Shown: in pieces, positions 15,081-16,355 of the stretch
How the letters are laid out: every line of letters begins with the position of its first letter
Position numbering within the stretch: the stretch's first letter is position 1
Assembly (NCBI GenBank): GCA_029259835.1
Contig: JAJDEL010000338.1
Span: forward strand, 1-16,355
DNA: 16,355 nucleotides
Origin: Planctomicrobium sp.
GTDB taxonomy: Bacteria > Planctomycetota > Planctomycetia > Planctomycetales > Planctomycetaceae
Direction of reading: 5' to 3'
Notes under the pieces: generated by a model
Database searches by the model: none
Told to the model about the DNA's origin: nothing
What the model saw: the letters and a program-made list of their open reading frames with translations, nothing else
Translations under genes and position numbers: made by a program

Positions 15081-15350
15081 TTATCCGCCTGAAAGCGCCT
15101 GCATGACGTAAATTTCGCTCGCTGGAAAAACCGCATCGCTCAGTTTCACTCGGTCCTGCACAACTTGATCATCAATGAAGATCACAACATGCTGCCGCAA
15201 TCGACTTTGATCGTCCAAGAGATAACTGCGCAACCGTGGGTTCTCTGCAAACACACTTTCGAGAGTCTCCAAAAGCGTCTGCCCTGCGACATCTTGAGTT
15301 GGACAATCCAGGTGTCGTTTCAGGTGAGATGTAAACACAACTCGCGGCAC
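15081..15350 (-). CDS. MoaD/ThiS-family ubiquitin-like protein ending in Gly-Gly
   Basis: The 89-residue protein has the beta-grasp MoaD layout, with L51-R-Q-H-V-V-I-F-I-D-D leading to V-K-L-S-D-A-V, E79-I-Y-V-M and a free C-terminal A-L-S-G88-G89. In this family the terminal Gly is adenylated by an E1-like enzyme and becomes a thiocarboxylate that donates sulfur, or in some archaeal and bacterial cases is joined to proteins. The start is a GTG at 15350 with a modest AAGAGAA upstream. No moaA, moaE, thiG or E1 gene is in the window. Instead it is directly followed by the BNR propeller gene. I would not name it moaD: sequence and context fit the stand-alone MoaD-like group better. Confidence 0.87.
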   Translation of the reverse strand: MPRVVFTSHLKRHLDCPTQDVAGQTLLETLESVFAENPRLRSYLLDDQSRLRQHVVIFIDDQVVQDRVKLSDAVFPASEIYVMQALSGG

Positions 15351-15495
15351 AGAATTTCTCTTGTTCTATTTTCTGAATCAGTAACAACACAGATTTTGAT
15401 TGTTTCAAGTTGCTACGACAAGCATCAACGTCTTTTTATTCAATGTCGATCAGCGCACACTTGAGATGTACGACTAACACGTTTTTCGATTGCAT

Positions 15496-15504
15496 TGCTA
15501 GAAT
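15496..15504 (+). promoter_or_regulatory. Candidate extended -10 promoter element for the esterase
   Basis: TGCTAGAAT (TG at 15496-15497, TAGAAT at 15499-15504) resembles an extended -10 box, about 60 bases before ATG 15567. No good -35 box is at the usual spacing. The rest of the 216-base divergent spacer shows no gene. Confidence 0.3.
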
Positions 15505-15566
15505 AAATTGATCAAGAACGAACTTTGAGCAGCAATTTCTGCAATCGCAACAACTACAGGGAATCG

Positions 15567-16298
15567 ATGGCCTCGCTAGAAAAACGGACAATTGGAGACT
15601 TGAACTGCCACATCATCACGGCAGAAAAACCTGAGTGCCTCGTGGTTCTCTGTCACGGATTTGGCGCACCAGGCGACGATCTCGTTCAGATCGGTGCTCA
15701 TTTCCTGGAGTCTCAACCTGATCTGATGGACCGCGTCGTCTTCGCATTCCCAGAAGCTCCGCTCTCACCGGAAGAGATGGCGATGTACGGTGGACGGGCC
15801 TGGTGGCCGCTGGATATGACTCAGTTGAGTCGTGCTATTGAGTCGGGCGACTTCCGAGATCTTCGAAAGGACTCCCCGCAGCTTCTGCCCGCCGCTAGAG
15901 AGGTCGTCGAAGGCGTAATAACTCAACTTCACGCAGAATTAGGACTGAGCATGGCCCAAACAGTTGTCGGTGGCTTCTCACAAGGATCGATGCTGGCGAC
16001 CGATCTCACTCTTCATGCCCAAGAGAAACCAGCCGGGCTGATCATCTGGTCTGGGACATTACTGAACGAAGAAGTTTGGCAGACGCAGAAAGAAACGCTC
16101 AAGGGACTCTCAGTTGTTCAGAGCCACGGAACTGTTGACCAAATTCTGCCATTCGAAGCATCACGCTGGCTAGAGACGCTCCTGAAAGAAGGTGGGGCGA
16201 ATGTGCAGTTCATTGAATTTGATGATGGTCACACAATTCCACCAGAGGCAATGACCGCATCAATCGCGTTAATTCGTCAGACCTTGGAACGTGTTTAA
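15567..16298 (+). CDS. Carboxylesterase / lysophospholipase-like alpha/beta hydrolase
   Basis: The 243-residue protein matches the phospholipase/carboxylesterase (acyl-protein thioesterase-like) family. The oxyanion region is L-C-H-G-F-G-A-P-G-D-D (28-38). The nucleophile S138 sits in G-G-F-S-Q-G, D191 in S-H-G-T-V-D, and H222 in D-D-G-H-T-I-P, so the catalytic triad is complete. A Trp/Tyr-rich segment at about 73-82 (Y-G-G-R-A-W-W-P-L) is typical of the family. No signal peptide is seen; it is probably a cytosolic esterase for short acyl esters, with the substrate unknown. The frame could begin at TTG 15525, but ATG 15567 has AGGGA 5 bases upstream and fits the family N-terminus. It diverges from the MoaD-like gene. 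Confidence 0.92.
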   Translation: MASLEKRTIGDLNCHIITAEKPECLVVLCHGFGAPGDDLVQIGAHFLESQPDLMDRVVFAFPEAPLSPEEMAMYGGRAWWPLDMTQLSRAIESGDFRDLRKDSPQLLPAAREVVEGVITQLHAELGLSMAQTVVGGFSQGSMLATDLTLHAQEKPAGLIIWSGTLLNEEVWQTQKETLKGLSVVQSHGTVDQILPFEASRWLETLLKEGGANVQFIEFDDGHTIPPEAMTASIALIRQTLERV

Positions 16299-16311
16299 AA
16301 TTTCCTGTCGC

Positions 16312-16355
16312 TGCCGCCTGGTGGCAACTTTTGTCCCCTCTCCCTGGGGGGAGAG
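16312..16355 (+). terminator. Hairpin and CTCTCCC palindrome after the esterase
   Basis: TGCCGCC (16312-16318) and GGTGGCA (16320-16326) form a stem with one G-U pair but an impossibly small one-base loop unless inner pairs open; ACTTTTG follows. A second palindrome, CTCTCCC (16338-16344) and GGGAGAG (16349-16355) with a 4-base loop, reaches the window edge. Termination is likely in this area but not certain. Confidence 0.4.

Overview
The window looks like ordinary chromosome from a planctomycete (Planctomycetales type). The case rests on gene content: a secreted heme c / beta-propeller / cupredoxin mega-protein, a small Lys-rich monoheme cytochrome, a PIG-L deacetylase, a BNR propeller next to a MoaD-like protein, and gene-poor spacers carrying short CACGGAG and ATCCG repeat tracts. 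This is inference from protein families; there is no rRNA, tRNA, transposase, integrase, phage gene or CRISPR array in the window.

Layout. Left, minus strand: galT, running off the left edge (1-717), and a periplasmic monoheme cytochrome c (935-1294) with a clear Rho-independent terminator. After a 460-base divergent spacer comes a plus-strand run: a HAL2/CysQ-type 3'(2'),5'-bisphosphate nucleotidase (1755-2744), an SLC13-type permease with two TrkA-C/RCK_C-like domains (2844-4619), the ABC-F translation factor ettA (4720-6390) and a DUF3445 / heme-dependent oxidative N-demethylase-like protein (6653-7411). This run meets a long minus-strand run tail to tail at 7411-7452. Reading in its own direction, the minus run is: MoaD-like protein (15350-15081), BNR/Asp-box propeller (15069-13951), LmbE deacetylase (13681-12917), secreted hypothetical (12869-12348), the 1043-residue heme/propeller/copper protein (12205-9074), rdgB (8990-8367) and an ADP-ribosylglycohydrolase (8345-7452). 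A carboxylesterase (15567-16298, plus) diverges from the MoaD gene at the right end.

How the genes relate. Most are housekeeping: galactose metabolism, PAP recycling, nucleotide sanitation and ribosome gating. Three sets look functionally linked: the PAP phosphatase with the putative sulfate-type permease; rdgB with the ADP-ribosylglycohydrolase, whose start region carries a 17-bp tandem duplication; and the MoaD-like protein with the cytosolic BNR propeller, 11 bases apart. The last pair is the best candidate for an undescribed system.

Beyond genes, the window holds a family of three near-perfect palindromes, each at or just after a stop codon, with the same core and variable paired flanks; a 199-bp gene-free block bounded by inverted repeats; two copies of a CACGGAG tract upstream of minus-strand genes; and an ATCCG tract with about 10-bp spacing.
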